Source: Ampullaceana balthica
Lineage: Eukaryota; Mollusca; Gastropoda; Lymnaeidae
Direction: 5' to 3'
DNA length: 64,000 bases
Assembly: GCA_944989445.1 (NCBI GenBank)
Contig: CALYLW010000183.1
Span: 412,247 to 476,246 of the forward strand
Part shown: positions 62,830 through 64,000 of the stretch, one piece after another
Position numbering within the stretch: the stretch's first letter is position 1
How the letters are laid out: each line of letters begins with the position of its first letter
Translations under genes and position numbers: made by a program
Notes under the pieces: generated by a model
What the model was told of the DNA's origin: nothing
The model's input: the letters and a program-made list of their open reading frames with translations, nothing else
Database searches by the model: none

Positions 62830-64000
62830 ACAAACCAGTAAAAACACAATTTTTGACTATAAATACCTTATATATGAGACATAACTAAAAGTATTGATTA
62901 TGTTCAAACGCGACAAATATTTACAGACTGAATCTGTCTTAACTCCCCTTTGCTTTTAACCCGTGGGAGAGGGGAAAGGTATGGTCACCGTTCGCTGGAC
63001 CGAGCTCAGCGTAACACGTAAAATGTAAACAAAAGCACCCCGGTACATCGCGTCAACGCGCGAACTGAGCTGTCACGTGAAAAAAAAACAATAACAAACT
63101 GTGAAATTGAATTACATACCTCGTATAGAGATAAACTAAAAATGCATTAATTTAATTACGGTACGTTCTATCGATCTGAAATTTTGATACGATGCCTTGT
63201 TAGGTGACACGGGTCCGTGTGCCAAATTTCAGCTCGATCGCTTCACGGAAAGTGGGTCGTTTTTTACTTTTGTTTTTCCGCCCGCCCAAGACAGAGAGAC
63301 GGAGAGAGACGGCGGTGAAGTTAATATAAGGGATTTAAAAAACAAACCCGTAAAAACAAAGTTTTTGACTATAAATCCCTTTTATATGAGTCATAACTAA
63401 CAGTATTGATTATTTTCAAACGCGACAAGCATTTACAGACTGAATCCGTCTTAACTCAACTTTGCTTCATAACCCTAGGGGGGGGCGGGTTCAGCATGAC
63501 ACGTAAAATGTAAACAAAAGCACGCCGTATCTTCGATGAGTCGACGTCAAAGCGTCAACTCAAACTCTCACGTGGAAAAAAAACAATAACAAACCGTGAA
63601 TTTTGAATTACATACGTTATTTAAGGATAAACTAAAAATGCATTAATTTAATTACGGTACGTTCAATCGATCTGAAATTTTGATACGATGCATTGTTAGG
63701 TGAGACGGGTCCGTGTGCCACATTTCAGCTCGATCGGATCACGGGAAGTGGGTCATTTTTTACTTTTGTTTTTCCGCCCGCCCAAGACAGAGAGAGAGAT
63801 GACGACAGACAGAGAGAGACGGCGGTGAAGTTAATATAAGGGATTTAATAAAACAAACCAGTAAAAACAATGTTTTTGACTATAAATCCCTTATATATGA
63901 GACATAACTAACAGTATTGATTATTTTCAAACGCGACAACATTTACAGACTGAATCTGTCTTAACTCAACTTTGCTTCATAACCCTAGTGGGGGGGGGGT
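62830..64000 (-). repeat. Tandem array of unit X (about 512-bp satellite), running off the window
   Basis: Minus-strand X units follow head to tail. The CATTTACAGACTGAATC-type word occurs at about 62921, 63433 and 63940, giving periods of 510-513 bp. Each unit carries GCCCGCCCAAGACAGAGAGA, TTTCAGCTCGATCG and GTAATTAAATTAATGCATTT in reverse complement. At least 2.2 units are present; the array continues beyond 64000. Confidence 0.85.

Noticed and set aside
63197..63400. 67-codon frame near the end of the window
   Set aside because: Lies within the tandem X satellite and is not kept in the other units.

Overview
This is a window from an AT-rich animal nuclear genome. The evidence is spliced genes with GT..AG introns, TTAGGG-type telomere-like repeats, tRNA-derived SINE sequence and a very dense load of DNA transposons. 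The species cannot be named from sequence alone. The one clear host protein, the interstitial TTAGGG/CCTAA repeats and the transposon mix (ZMYM1-like and ZBED-like hATs, Merlin, Helitrons, a LINE with a C-terminal zinc finger) suggest an invertebrate such as a mollusc or other non-insect animal. That placement is inference.

Host genes. The main finding is a complete five-exon gene for the UFM1-conjugating enzyme UFC1 on the minus strand (coding parts between 39251 and 59439). Its exons are 81-132 nt and only one gives a noticeable open frame, so an ORF scan misses the gene. Joined, the exons encode 167 residues, with the catalytic Cys at 116 and the TAK motif at 106-108. Its introns (about 9.9, 0.15, 3.1 and 6.6 kb) are filled with transposons. 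A second host gene is represented by one 741-nt internal exon (7460-8200, minus) coding a Gln/Ala/Pro/Tyr-rich low-complexity segment. A weak 69-nt exon candidate lies at 10979-11047.

Layout. 1-1011: foldback repeats and a hAT end. 1100-2181: an integrase-type (SCAND3/KRBA2-like) transposase pseudogene split by a 201-bp hAT MITE with a perfect 8-bp duplication. 2182-6235: mostly unassigned AT-rich DNA with one MITE. 6238-7432: a non-autonomous hAT interrupted by a small Helitron. 7460-8200: Q-rich exon. 8201-12382: mostly unassigned. 12383-23540: hAT elements, LINE fragments and foldback/satellite units nested in one another. 23868-27148: a Helitron-type array of about 330/660-bp repeats. 28228-32063, 33233-36717 (inside 32427-36982) and 39660-42112: decayed hAT elements with perfect 8-bp duplications. 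46519-48638: a two-deep nested hAT in UFC1 intron 3. 49882-59032: UFC1 intron 1, with a MITE, a LINE, a hAT, a Merlin transposase, telomere-like arrays and two iterated-terminus elements. 59440-64000: a SINE, more MITEs, foldback elements and a 512-bp satellite that runs off the end of the window.

Most notable pattern: at least four elements (13759-14198, 32427-36982, 55404-57671, 57922-59032) end in iterated short motifs arranged as inverted repeats and are flanked by 9-10-bp target duplications. This separates them from the hATs (8 bp) around them. Foldback/Rehavkus-like Mutator elements have this architecture, but the family here may be undescribed.
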